Positions 1 to 4,761 are shown, counted from the stretch's first letter. The stretch: 5,022 nt of DNA from Ignavibacteriales bacterium (GCA_020061995.1 JAGUXE010000163.1:1-5022), one strand, 5' to 3'. The notes: generated by a model from the letters alone, not told the origin. Program-made: numbers and translations.

Positions 1-2
1 AT

Positions 3-56
3 AATGAGAGGTCAAGTGAAATAAAACCAATTTATTATAGTACGAGGATTTTCTGA
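3..56 (+). CDS. possible C-terminal tail of an upstream gene (partial)
   Basis: This frame is open from the window edge and ends at a TGA at 54-56, giving 17 residues that end in YYSTRIF. The other two forward frames close within the first 25 bases. Nothing about its family can be read from so few residues, and a chance open stretch of this length is common. It is listed only because a same-strand gene could end here, 41 bases before the next start. Confidence 0.2.
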   Translation, partial: NERSSEIKPIYYSTRIF

Positions 57-97
57 GTATTAGTCTTGAGACAATATGGTTGGCTTTTGAGGTGGTA

Positions 98-247
98 ATG
101 CCTGTAAAAAAGAAGAAAAAGAAATCAATATTGAGCATTGGTGGGATTGCCAAGGGCAGGAAGGTTGGAGTTGGAAAGGTTAGAGTTGGAGATGAAAGGG
201 AATACACAAAAAAGAAAGTTTCAAGAAGGATTGCCAAAGGAGGGTAA
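98..247 (+). CDS. lysine/glycine-rich basic micro-protein, 49 aa
   Basis: An ATG at 98 opens 49 codons ending in TAA at 245-247. A GAGGTGG SD (89-95) lies just before the start, which is the only ATG in the frame. The product opens with a run of six lysines (residues 4-9), then has a glycine/valine/lysine segment (residues 15-31), and ends SRRIAKGG. It has no cysteine and no membrane segment, and it is strongly basic. By composition it could bind nucleic acid, like the basic tails of ribosomal or chromatin-type proteins, but I do not recognise a family. Its stop lies beside a strong AAGGAGG (237-243), which suggests another translation start close downstream. Low-complexity ORFs like this can arise by chance in A-rich DNA, so existence is moderately supported and function is unknown. 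Confidence 0.5.
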   Translation: MPVKKKKKKSILSIGGIAKGRKVGVGKVRVGDEREYTKKKVSRRIAKGG

Positions 248-250
248 AGG

Positions 251-316
251 ATAATTGATGATGGATGTGATGGCTTCTGTCCTGAATGCGAACAGAGGTC
301 GAAATGCGAGGTTTAG
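251..316 (+). other. cysteine-rich open frame in phase with the micro-protein stop
   Basis: Directly after the TAA at 245-247, the same frame stays open for 22 codons to TAG at 314-316. From codon 266 it reads C-x3-C-x2-C-x5-C with acidic neighbours (DGCDGFCPECEQRSKCEV). That is typical of a small zinc- or iron-sulfur-binding tail. There is no ATG, GTG or TTG in this frame. It would need a rare ATA (251) or ATT (254) start, which sits 7-10 bases after the AAGGAGG at 237-243, or readthrough of the TAA, or it is the remnant of a longer gene broken by the stop. A competing 21-codon ATG ORF (258-323) covers the same bases in another frame. I favour the cysteine frame on content, but a start is not proved. 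Confidence 0.3.
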
Positions 317-325
317 GAAATAGAA

Positions 326-1507
326 ATGATTAATAAAAGAGTCGAAGAAATTAAAGAATCTAACCTACAAGCTTTAATTGATAATAAAGTTTTTGAGGGA
401 AAGACTATTGAATATAAAAGAGAACTGCCTAATAATTCAGATCCTGATAAAAAAGAGTTTCTTGCAGATATTACATCTTTTGCTAACGGCAGTGGCGGAG
501 ACTTGATTTTTGGAATTGAACAAGACAATCAAACAGGAGAACCAAAATCACTTAATGGGATAGAAGTAGAGAATATTGATAAAGAAAAAACAAGGCTTGA
601 TAACATTATTAGGAGCGGAGTTGAACCAAGAATATTGTCTGTGGCTATACAGCCAATTCCACTTAGTAATTCAAATTCCGCAGTATTAATCCGAATTCCC
701 AAAAGCTGGATAGGCCCACACAGGGTTATATTCGGAGGCCATTCAAAGTTTTATGCGCGAAACTCATCGGGCAAGTACGAAATGGATGTTGATGAACTCC
801 GTATTGCTTTTAATTTATCTGAAACATTTGCTGAAAGGATAAGAAATTTTAGAGCAGATAGAGTTGCCAAAATTCTTGCAGGTGAAACACCTGTGCCTCT
901 TTACCAAAATCCTAAAATTGTTCTTCATCTTATTCCAGTCAATGCTTTTAATCCATCACAAAAATATAACATTGACGATATCTATTCTGCTCGCCATGAT
1001 AAGTTACCCTTAATCCATAAGTCGGTTCTCAATGGAAGATATAATCTGGATGGATTATTTACTTATTCCGACAATGAAGACGGAATTTTTAGTGCCTATA
1101 CCCAGTTGTACAGAAATGGAATCATTGAGGCAGTTGATGCCTTGATGCTTAAGCTTCAAGATAACAAAAAAATTCTACCTTATTGGTATGAGGAATATTT
1201 AATTACAGGTTTTAATCAATATTTGAAGCTTCTATCAGAATTGTCTGTTGTCCCACCAGTATTTATCTTTTTAAGTTTATTAGGTATAAGAGGTTATAAG
1301 ATTGGAAGAAAAAATATTGCTATACATAAATTAAAAGATCAACATCCTATTGATAGAGATTTACTTTTATTACCAGAAGCTATAATTAATAACTACAATG
1401 TTGATGCTAAAGATGTGCTTAGACCCTTATTTGATTTGATTTGGAATGCATGTGGTTTTCAAAGATCATTAAACTTTGATGAAGATGGAAATTGGATTGC
1501 AGGATGA
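326..1507 (+). CDS. AlbA_2/Schlafen-domain protein, 393 aa
   Basis: The first ~150 residues form an AlbA_2 (Schlafen-core) domain. E24-G-K-T-I-E29-Y-K is the family's E-x4-E-[FY]-K segment, K43-E44-F45 opens the next helix, and SFANGSGGDLIFGI at 51-64 is the family's FAN-x2-GG...GI strand-turn. E24, E29 and D67 have the same spacing (5 and 38) as the catalytic acids of Schlafen RNases such as SLFN11 and SLFN13. The C-terminal ~240 residues (from about DELR) match no named domain I can assign. They carry a VLHLIPV strand common in stand-alone AlbA_2 proteins and an aromatic-rich stretch near 285-300. No Walker motifs are visible, so this is not the ATPase-fused regulator type. The ATG at 326 follows TAGGAAA (314-320) by 5 bases. 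Known AlbA_2 proteins range from DNA/RNA-binding regulators to nucleases. A defence role is inferred from the adjacent restriction genes. Confidence 0.92.
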   Translation: MINKRVEEIKESNLQALIDNKVFEGKTIEYKRELPNNSDPDKKEFLADITSFANGSGGDLIFGIEQDNQTGEPKSLNGIEVENIDKEKTRLDNIIRSGVEPRILSVAIQPIPLSNSNSAVLIRIPKSWIGPHRVIFGGHSKFYARNSSGKYEMDVDELRIAFNLSETFAERIRNFRADRVAKILAGETPVPLYQNPKIVLHLIPVNAFNPSQKYNIDDIYSARHDKLPLIHKSVLNGRYNLDGLFTYSDNEDGIFSAYTQLYRNGIIEAVDALMLKLQDNKKILPYWYEEYLITGFNQYLKLLSELSVVPPVFIFLSLLGIRGYKIGRKNIAIHKLKDQHPIDRDLLLLPEAIINNYNVDAKDVLRPLFDLIWNACGFQRSLNFDEDGNWIAG

Positions 1508-1595
1508 GAGCTATAGGCATCACCCTGAAGAAAGTGTTTTTAAGAAGCTTATAGCTGTGATGCTGAGAAAGGAAAAGAGAGAATGGAAAACGTGA
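1485..1595 (+). CDS. possible 36-aa overlapping ORF
   Basis: This ATG-led frame starts inside the last 23 bases of the AlbA_2 gene and ends at TGA 1593-1595, 13 bases into the methyltransferase gene. The product (MEIGLQDESYRHHPEESVFK...) is hydrophilic at the N-terminus and basic at the C-terminus (RKEKREWKT), with a short apolar patch LIAVML between. It could couple translation of its two neighbours. Against it, the SD is poor (GAAG next to the ATG), and the frame crosses inverted repeats that may explain the sequence conservation instead. I do not recognise it. Confidence 0.25.
   Translation: MEIGLQDESYRHHPEESVFKKLIAVMLRKEKREWKT
1509..1563 (+). promoter_or_regulatory. competing inverted repeats in the AlbA_2-methyltransferase intergenic region
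   Basis: AGCTATAGGC (1509-1518) can pair with GCTTATAGCT (1547-1556) to give 10 base pairs with one G-U. GCATCAC (1517-1523) can pair perfectly with GTGATGC (1557-1563). The two pairings share bases 1517-1518 and are interleaved, so they are largely mutually exclusive. The second pairing ends five bases before the AAAGGA SD (1568-1573) of the methyltransferase. There is no T-run, so this is not an ordinary terminator. A role in setting methyltransferase translation or in binding a regulator is inference. Confidence 0.35.
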
Positions 1596-2293
1596 TTGCA
1601 GTAGCTAATACAATTAAATGCCCCATCTGCGGAATAGCAACAAGCAAACTCAATGGACATTTGAGACATTCCCACGAAGAAAAAGAAATAGAATCAGCAA
1701 TCATTGCTGATAAAAACAAAGGATTATCAGATGTGGAGATTGGAAGGAAATATGGTATTACATATCGCCAACTGGAAAAAATAATCAGAAAGGCGACAGG
1801 CATAAGTGTAAGTGCTATCAGGGTTGAGAAAAAGATAAAAACTCTATTTCCAAAAGATTTCAAAGAGGAGACTACTACCGTATGGAGTTTTAAAAGTCGT
1901 GGTAACTGGGCAACGCATAGTGGGGAGTATAGAGGGAACTGGTCACCATATATTCCACGGAATGTAATTTTGAAATATTCAGAACCTGGCGAACTTGTTT
2001 TAGACTATTTTTGTGGTGCCGGGACAACTGCTGTCGAGGCAAAGTTGTTGGGTAGAAGATGTATTGCCTTTGACATCAATGATAAGGCTATAGAGTTAGC
2101 CAAAAAGAATGTTGATTTTGGGGTTCCAATTAAAAAACTCCCACTCCAGAAAATATATGAACCTGAATTATTTGTTGGGGATGCAAGAGACTTGTCTTTT
2201 TTGAGGGGTAATTCTATTGACCTCATTTGTGCCCATCCGCCTTATGCCAATATTATTCAATACACAGAACATAAAAAAGGTGATTTGCCATGA
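1583..2293 (+). CDS. DNA methyltransferase (N6A/N4C type), C-terminally truncated, 236 aa
   Basis: Order of parts: a C2H2-like finger C13-x2-C16-x9-H26-x2-H29 (H31 as alternative); a helix-turn-helix at about 40-73 (GLSDVEIGRKYGITYRQLEKI); then the SAM-dependent core. WSFKSRGNW (101-109) and PRNVI (125-129) fit motif X. DYFCGAGTT (141-149) is motif I, D164 in FDIN is motif II, GDARDL (199-204) is motif III, and AHPPYANI (217-224) is motif IV with the catalytic PPY. The order X-I-IV fits methylases with no recognition domain between SAM and catalytic motifs. The ORF then ends at GDLP, about 15 residues past motif IV. Relatives continue for roughly another 90-110 residues with motifs V-VIII. 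No continuation exists in another frame because the endonuclease gene begins at once, so this is loss of sequence rather than a simple frameshift. It is probably inactive alone. The ATG at 1583 follows AAAGGA by 9 bases. Confidence 0.85.
   Translation: MENVIAVANTIKCPICGIATSKLNGHLRHSHEEKEIESAIIADKNKGLSDVEIGRKYGITYRQLEKIIRKATGISVSAIRVEKKIKTLFPKDFKEETTTVWSFKSRGNWATHSGEYRGNWSPYIPRNVILKYSEPGELVLDYFCGAGTTAVEAKLLGRRCIAFDINDKAIELAKKNVDFGVPIKKLPLQKIYEPELFVGDARDLSFLRGNSIDLICAHPPYANIIQYTEHKKGDLP
2277..2293 (+). promoter_or_regulatory. endonuclease ribosome binding site and ATGA coupling overlap
   Basis: AAGGTGAT (2277-2284) lies five bases before the endonuclease ATG and also encodes the methyltransferase's final Lys-Gly-Asp. 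The start (2290-2292) and the methyltransferase stop TGA (2291-2293) share bases as ATGA. This arrangement usually means that ribosomes finishing the first gene restart on the second, so the two proteins would be made together from one transcript. Confidence 0.5.
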
Positions 2294-3060
2294 AAGAAGA
2301 GAAACTCACTTGGAAAGATATTGTGAGAACTGCCTTATTAGAATTAGGTGGACAAGGACATCTCTCTGAAATTAATAAAATAGTGGAAGGCCATCCCAAA
2401 ACTACGACTAATCCAACATGGCGTGATACCATCAGGAGAGTTGTAAGACAATATAAGATTTTTGAACCGGTTCCATCTGAAAGAAGCGGTATTTATAAGG
2501 TTGTTGAAGAAGTTTCAATAAGACCTGAGTCACAAGGTTTTACTGAAGAACCAGAAATTGATCACGGGATTGCTCAAGGAATGTTAGTTACACTTGGGAG
2601 AATATACGGATATGAAACTTATGCACCCCCACATGACCAGACTATCAGAAGTTTCCAGGGCAAACTATTAAGAGATTTTGTGAGTGTATCTGACTGCACT
2701 GATATTTTCAGAGGCCCTAATTTATCAAAAATTAGAGAAATAGATTCCTTATGGTTTGACGAGGATGATTATGGATTATTTCCGGTATACGCTTTTGAAG
2801 TGGAAGAAACAACAAGGGTAAAATCTGGTCTAGATAGGCTATTAAAAATACCAAGAAGATTCCCTACTCAATTTTTTGTTATCGGCCCGAGCACAAAAGA
2901 GAAAGATTTATTTAACCAATATGTTAATCAGACACCGTTTAGAAATTTTAAAGAGAAATTTCTGTTTAGACTTTATAAAGAGTTAGAAGAACTTTACAAC
3001 TCTGCCTTAATTCATAATGACCGACGAGAACAATTTGGAATCATTGAAAGGAGAGGATAG
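2290..3060 (+). CDS. type II restriction endonuclease with N-terminal HARE-HTH domain, 256 aa
   Basis: Residues ~5-72 form a HARE-HTH (winged-helix) domain: TWKDIVRTALLELGG, then HLSEI, then NPTWRDTIRRVVRQ and a final wing GIYKVVE. This domain is common at the N-terminus of restriction enzymes and likely binds DNA. Residues ~89-245 look like a PD-(D/E)XK nuclease. REIDSLWF gives D152, and VYAFEVEETTRVKSGLDRL gives E170-x-E172. D-x17-E-x-E replaces the usual lysine with glutamate, as in BamHI (D94, E111, E113). The FEVE-x-[ST]-T...SGL-x-R stretch and the following FFVIGP strand are typical of REases encoded beside methylases. The length looks complete. The start is set by AAGGTGAT five bases upstream and by HARE homology beginning almost at residue 1. 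Acting without a working methylase it could damage host DNA, so the state of its neighbour matters. Confidence 0.83.
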   Translation: MKEEKLTWKDIVRTALLELGGQGHLSEINKIVEGHPKTTTNPTWRDTIRRVVRQYKIFEPVPSERSGIYKVVEEVSIRPESQGFTEEPEIDHGIAQGMLVTLGRIYGYETYAPPHDQTIRSFQGKLLRDFVSVSDCTDIFRGPNLSKIREIDSLWFDEDDYGLFPVYAFEVEETTRVKSGLDRLLKIPRRFPTQFFVIGPSTKEKDLFNQYVNQTPFRNFKEKFLFRLYKELEELYNSALIHNDRREQFGIIERRG

Positions 3061-3065
3061 AAATT

Positions 3066-3314
3066 ATGCTGAAAAAAACGATTGATTCGCAATATCACCG
3101 CGACCAATTTGATGATTGGCTTGCAGGTGGCAAGGTTGAATATAAAGGGAAAACATATTATTGGTCTGCGCAGAATAGCAATTATGGTTTCGGCTGGGAA
3201 ATTCAACCAGTTTCAGAAAAAGATTGGGCCAATATTGCTGAAGATACATTTAATAAAATCATAGGCTTTATAGAAAGGTGTCTCTATGAACATCGAACAG
3301 AATATGTCTTCTGA
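3066..3314 (+). CDS. hypothetical protein, 82 aa
   Basis: The ATG at 3066 lies 5 bases after the endonuclease stop, with a GAGAGGA SD (3051-3057) inside the end of that gene, so it is probably in the same operon. The product is soluble and aromatic-rich. GGKVEYKGKTYYW (21-33) and GFGWEIQPVSEKDW (42-55) look like two or three beta strands, followed by an amphipathic helix (about 56-73) and a short CLYEHRTEYVF tail. There is no cysteine pair, no signal peptide and no membrane segment. I do not recognise the family. Its position suggests an accessory of the restriction operon, for example a controller or folding partner, but it has no HTH, so a C-protein role is unlikely. An overlapping ORF in the +2 frame at 3082-3264 is a shadow. 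Confidence 0.68.
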   Translation: MLKKTIDSQYHRDQFDDWLAGGKVEYKGKTYYWSAQNSNYGFGWEIQPVSEKDWANIAEDTFNKIIGFIERCLYEHRTEYVF

Positions 3315-3372
3315 TTTTCTCTCAGAAAGACCAACTTTGTCTTCTTATTTTAAGACAGGCATACATTGGTAA
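3286..3372 (+). CDS. possible 28-aa micro-protein
   Basis: An ATG at 3286 preceded by a strong AAAGGTG SD (3274-3280, spacing 5) opens 28 codons ending at TAA 3370-3372. It overlaps the end of the 82-residue gene by 29 bases in another frame and fills most of the gap before the next gene. The product begins MNIEQNMSSDFLSERPTLSS and ends YFKTGIHW. It is polar, with no recognised motif. Two short inverted repeats lie within it: TTCTGA (3309-3314) with TCAGAA (3322-3327), and AAGAC (3327-3331) with GTCTT (3339-3343). The SD is its best support. Confidence 0.3.
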   Translation: MNIEQNMSSDFLSERPTLSSYFKTGIHW

Positions 3373-3403
3373 AAATAAAGGGTTCAAGATTTGGGAGGGA
3401 AAC

Positions 3404-3697
3404 ATGAAATCACGTAAGGATAAAAAGAATAAAGTCTACACAATTGAAGGGGGAATTTTGGGAACAGGTTTATATGCAGGGGTAGTGATTGTAGACACTT
3501 CTGAAATCGAGGATGAAGCAGACTACGGAGGCATGCTATATGAACTTAAGAAGTTAGGTATTCAAGACGGAGAAGAATATCAAATCGATAATGCTGGTGA
3601 TTTACTCATGTATTATGATGCCTATAAAAAATGCAAGCATATACTTGAAAAGTTTGGAGCTAAAGTTGATGATCCAGGAGATTACGAGGAAAAATAG
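3404..3697 (+). CDS. hypothetical acidic protein, 97 aa
   Basis: The ATG at 3404 follows a near-consensus GGGAGGG SD (3393-3399) by four bases. After a basic start (MKSRKDKKNK) the protein has a glycine-rich strand-turn (YTIEGGILGTGLYAGVVIVD, 12-31), an acidic loop (SEIEDEADYGG), and two likely helices (MLYELKKLG and LLMYYDAYKKCKHILEKFG). It ends in an acidic tail. The GVVIVD strand is followed by no recognisable catalytic motif. The glycine-rich part is not a P-loop because it lacks GK[ST]. There is one cysteine and no membrane segment. I do not recognise it. The good SD and protein-like composition make it a real gene. It sits 31 bases after the possible 28-residue ORF and 13 bases before the zinc-ribbon gene, which suggests one transcript. 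Confidence 0.75.
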   Translation: MKSRKDKKNKVYTIEGGILGTGLYAGVVIVDTSEIEDEADYGGMLYELKKLGIQDGEEYQIDNAGDLLMYYDAYKKCKHILEKFGAKVDDPGDYEEK

Positions 3698-3710
3698 GAA
3701 TTAAATAAAT

Positions 3711-3881
3711 ATGGAAATTGTAATAATGCTTAAATGTTTATGCGGAAGGGGAATAACGCTTGAAATTGTTGGAGGCCAATATCAAGACACTTACCAAGGA
3801 GAATGCAAGTGTGGCCGAAAGTGGTCTTTAGAAGAACAATCAAAAGCGATTGAAGAAGTCTCAGATGAAAGTGAAACCTAA
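3711..3881 (+). CDS. small zinc-ribbon protein, 56 aa
   Basis: The ATG at 3711 is preceded by AGGAA (3696-3700, spacing 10), which overlaps the previous stop. The product has two CxCG knuckles, C9-L-C11-G and C32-K-C34-G, separated by 20 residues of beta-like sequence (ITLEIVGGQYQDTYQG). This is the layout of a compact zinc ribbon with one tetrahedral zinc. A W follows the second knuckle (RKWSL), then a short acidic helix to the end. Such ribbons usually mediate nucleic-acid or protein contacts. The family is not recognised further. A second in-frame ATG at 3726 would give 51 residues and keeps all four cysteines. The frame continues open after the TAA stop (next feature). Confidence 0.65.
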   Translation: MEIVIMLKCLCGRGITLEIVGGQYQDTYQGECKCGRKWSLEEQSKAIEEVSDESET

Positions 3882-4094
3882 ATTTTCAAACCTGAACATA
3901 TCGAACCATTCAAAGACTTAGATAAAGTAGGGGAATTCTCTGTAGAATTTTTGCTTGTTGTGACAGAGCTTATGGCAATACAGGAAAAAACAAACTATCC
4001 AGAAGGTTCTTTAACAGAGAGTCTATATAAAGATTTTGGAGTAAAGGACCGTTTTTCTGTAATCCAGAAAGCGGTTTTAAAACGGTTGCGATAA
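3882..4094 (+). pseudogene. start-less 70-codon open frame, in phase after the zinc-ribbon stop
   Basis: Immediately after TAA 3879-3881 the same frame runs open for 70 codons to TAA 4092-4094. It reads like protein: IFKPEHIEPFKDLDKVGEFS, then VEFLLVVTELMAIQEKTNYP, then a KDFGVKDRFSVIQKAVLKRL ending typical of a helical domain. There is no ATG with a proper SD. ATG 3972 (40 codons), GTG 3960 and TTG 3951 are possible but weakly supported. It is either the back half of the zinc-ribbon gene cut off by a nonsense mutation, an independent gene with an unusual start, or a readthrough extension. I do not recognise the family. It accounts for most of the 233-base gap between called genes. Confidence 0.35.
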
Positions 4095-4114
4095 AAAACT
4101 TAATAGAGGGAACA

Positions 4115-4393
4115 ATGAACAAAAGAAGCAAAATATCTACTACTAAGAATACCGATGTCAAAACCTATCAATTACCTCAACCATACACAGCAAAGTATCT
4201 TGTTATAGTAGCAAGCCGAGGTATGACAAGTGAGGTCAATCATTTCAACTCACTAAATGAGGCTAAAAGAGCATTTGGGAAGATAGCTCATGACCATAGG
4301 TACAGACCGAGCGAAATAAATGGGTCGGATTATTATGATATTTCGATATGGGAATTGACAGAAGATAGATATGAAAAGGTTTATGGATATTAA
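4115..4393 (+). CDS. hypothetical protein, 92 aa (paralogue of the next gene)
   Basis: The ATG at 4115 lies four bases after AGAGGG (4105-4110). After a polar ~22-residue leader, the body starts with a strand KYLVIVASRG (27-36), a helix SLNEAKRAFGKIAHDHR (46-62), then RPSEINGSDYYDISIWEL (64-81). K56-I-x2-D60-x-R62-Y63 and S66-E-I-N-G-x2-Y-Y74 recur in the next gene as K45-I-x2-D49-x-R51 and S60-Q-I-D-G-x2-Y-Y68. The fold would be a small alpha/beta unit of strand, helix and hairpin. No catalytic motif, cysteine pair or membrane segment is visible. Function is unknown. Small paralogous alpha/beta proteins are common in phage and plasmid accessory DNA. Confidence 0.75.
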   Translation: MNKRSKISTTKNTDVKTYQLPQPYTAKYLVIVASRGMTSEVNHFNSLNEAKRAFGKIAHDHRYRPSEINGSDYYDISIWELTEDRYEKVYGY

Positions 4394-4470
4394 ATCATGT
4401 AAACAGACCATAGAAATAATCATATAACTAAAAATTTTAAAAGATTATTTATAAAAAATGAGAGGAAAAT

Positions 4471-4761
4471 ATGTGCGACAAAAGTGTAATAAATTCGAAT
4501 GGCGAAAAGTTATATCTTGCAACTTTTGAATTTGTAAGCGGGGAATTTGAGCAAAGTTTTCAGAGGCTTATTTATGCAAAGAATACAAGAGATGTAGATA
4601 GAAAAATTAGAAATGATCTGAGAAATTACTATGGTAAAGGCAATACCTCACAGATAGACGGAGACGTTTATTATTACTGGTATGGTGAAATTGCAGTTAA
4701 ATATTGTGGCTGGCAAGAAATTACGGACTTTCAACAAGTTGTCAATAGACTCCTATGGTAA
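4471..4761 (+). CDS. hypothetical protein, 96 aa (paralogue of the previous gene)
   Basis: The ATG at 4471 follows GAGAGG (4460-4465) by five bases and the gene ends in tandem TAATAA. The product has a strand LYLATFEFVSG (14-24), a helical part DVDRKIRNDLRNYYG (41-55), then TSQIDGDVYYYWYGEIAVKY (59-78), sharing KI-x2-D-x-R and S-[EQ]-I-[ND]-G-x2-YY with the preceding gene. It is richer in aromatics and has two lone cysteines (C2, C79). The 77-base gap before it is very AT-rich and contains TATAAA at 4450-4455, but no matching -35, so a private promoter is not supported. I do not recognise the family. Duplication and divergence of one ancestral small gene is the likely history. Confidence 0.75.
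   Translation: MCDKSVINSNGEKLYLATFEFVSGEFEQSFQRLIYAKNTRDVDRKIRNDLRNYYGKGNTSQIDGDVYYYWYGEIAVKYCGWQEITDFQQVVNRLLW

Noticed and set aside
258..323. 21-codon ATG ORF (MMDVMASVLNANRGRNARFRK)
   Set aside because: It has a passable AAAGG SD, but the overlapping cysteine frame has the more specific content. Too short to call.
313..528. 71-codon minus-strand ORF
   Set aside because: It lies antisense to the conserved AlbA_2 N-terminal domain and encodes serine/leucine-rich shadow sequence.
1504..1554. 16-codon ORF overlapping the AlbA_2 stop as ATGA
   Set aside because: Too short, no motif, and it lies within the inverted repeats.
1549..1863. 104-codon hydrophobic minus-strand ORF
   Set aside because: Antisense to the methyltransferase zinc-finger/HTH region. 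The apparent membrane character comes from reading A-rich, lysine-coding DNA backwards.
2005..2226. 73-codon minus-strand ORF
   Set aside because: Antisense to the SAM-binding core of the methyltransferase; no SD or motif.
3012..3249. Two overlapping minus-strand ORFs (3012-3206 and 3064-3249) and a +2-frame ORF (3082-3264)
   Set aside because: All are shadows of the 82-residue gene, which has the good SD and operon spacing.
3376..3398. tRNA T-loop-like GGGTTCAAG
   Set aside because: No complementary T-stem and no acceptor, D or anticodon arms around it.
3315..3403. Integron-type attC or rho-independent terminator
   Set aside because: Only short 5-6 base stems, no attC core boxes and no T-run after a GC stem.
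4074..4083. Perfect 10-base palindrome GTTTTAAAAC
   Set aside because: Single copy, AT-rich and inside an open frame; no repeats that would make a CRISPR or operator array.
3970..4161. 63-codon hydrophobic minus-strand ORF
   Set aside because: Starts at a TTG without an SD and mirrors the plus-strand 3882-4094 frame; leucine/phenylalanine richness is antisense of lysine/glutamate codons.
4410..4470. Possible promoter with TATAAA at 4450-4455
   Set aside because: No TTGACA-like -35 at a suitable distance; AT-rich intergenic DNA gives such matches often.
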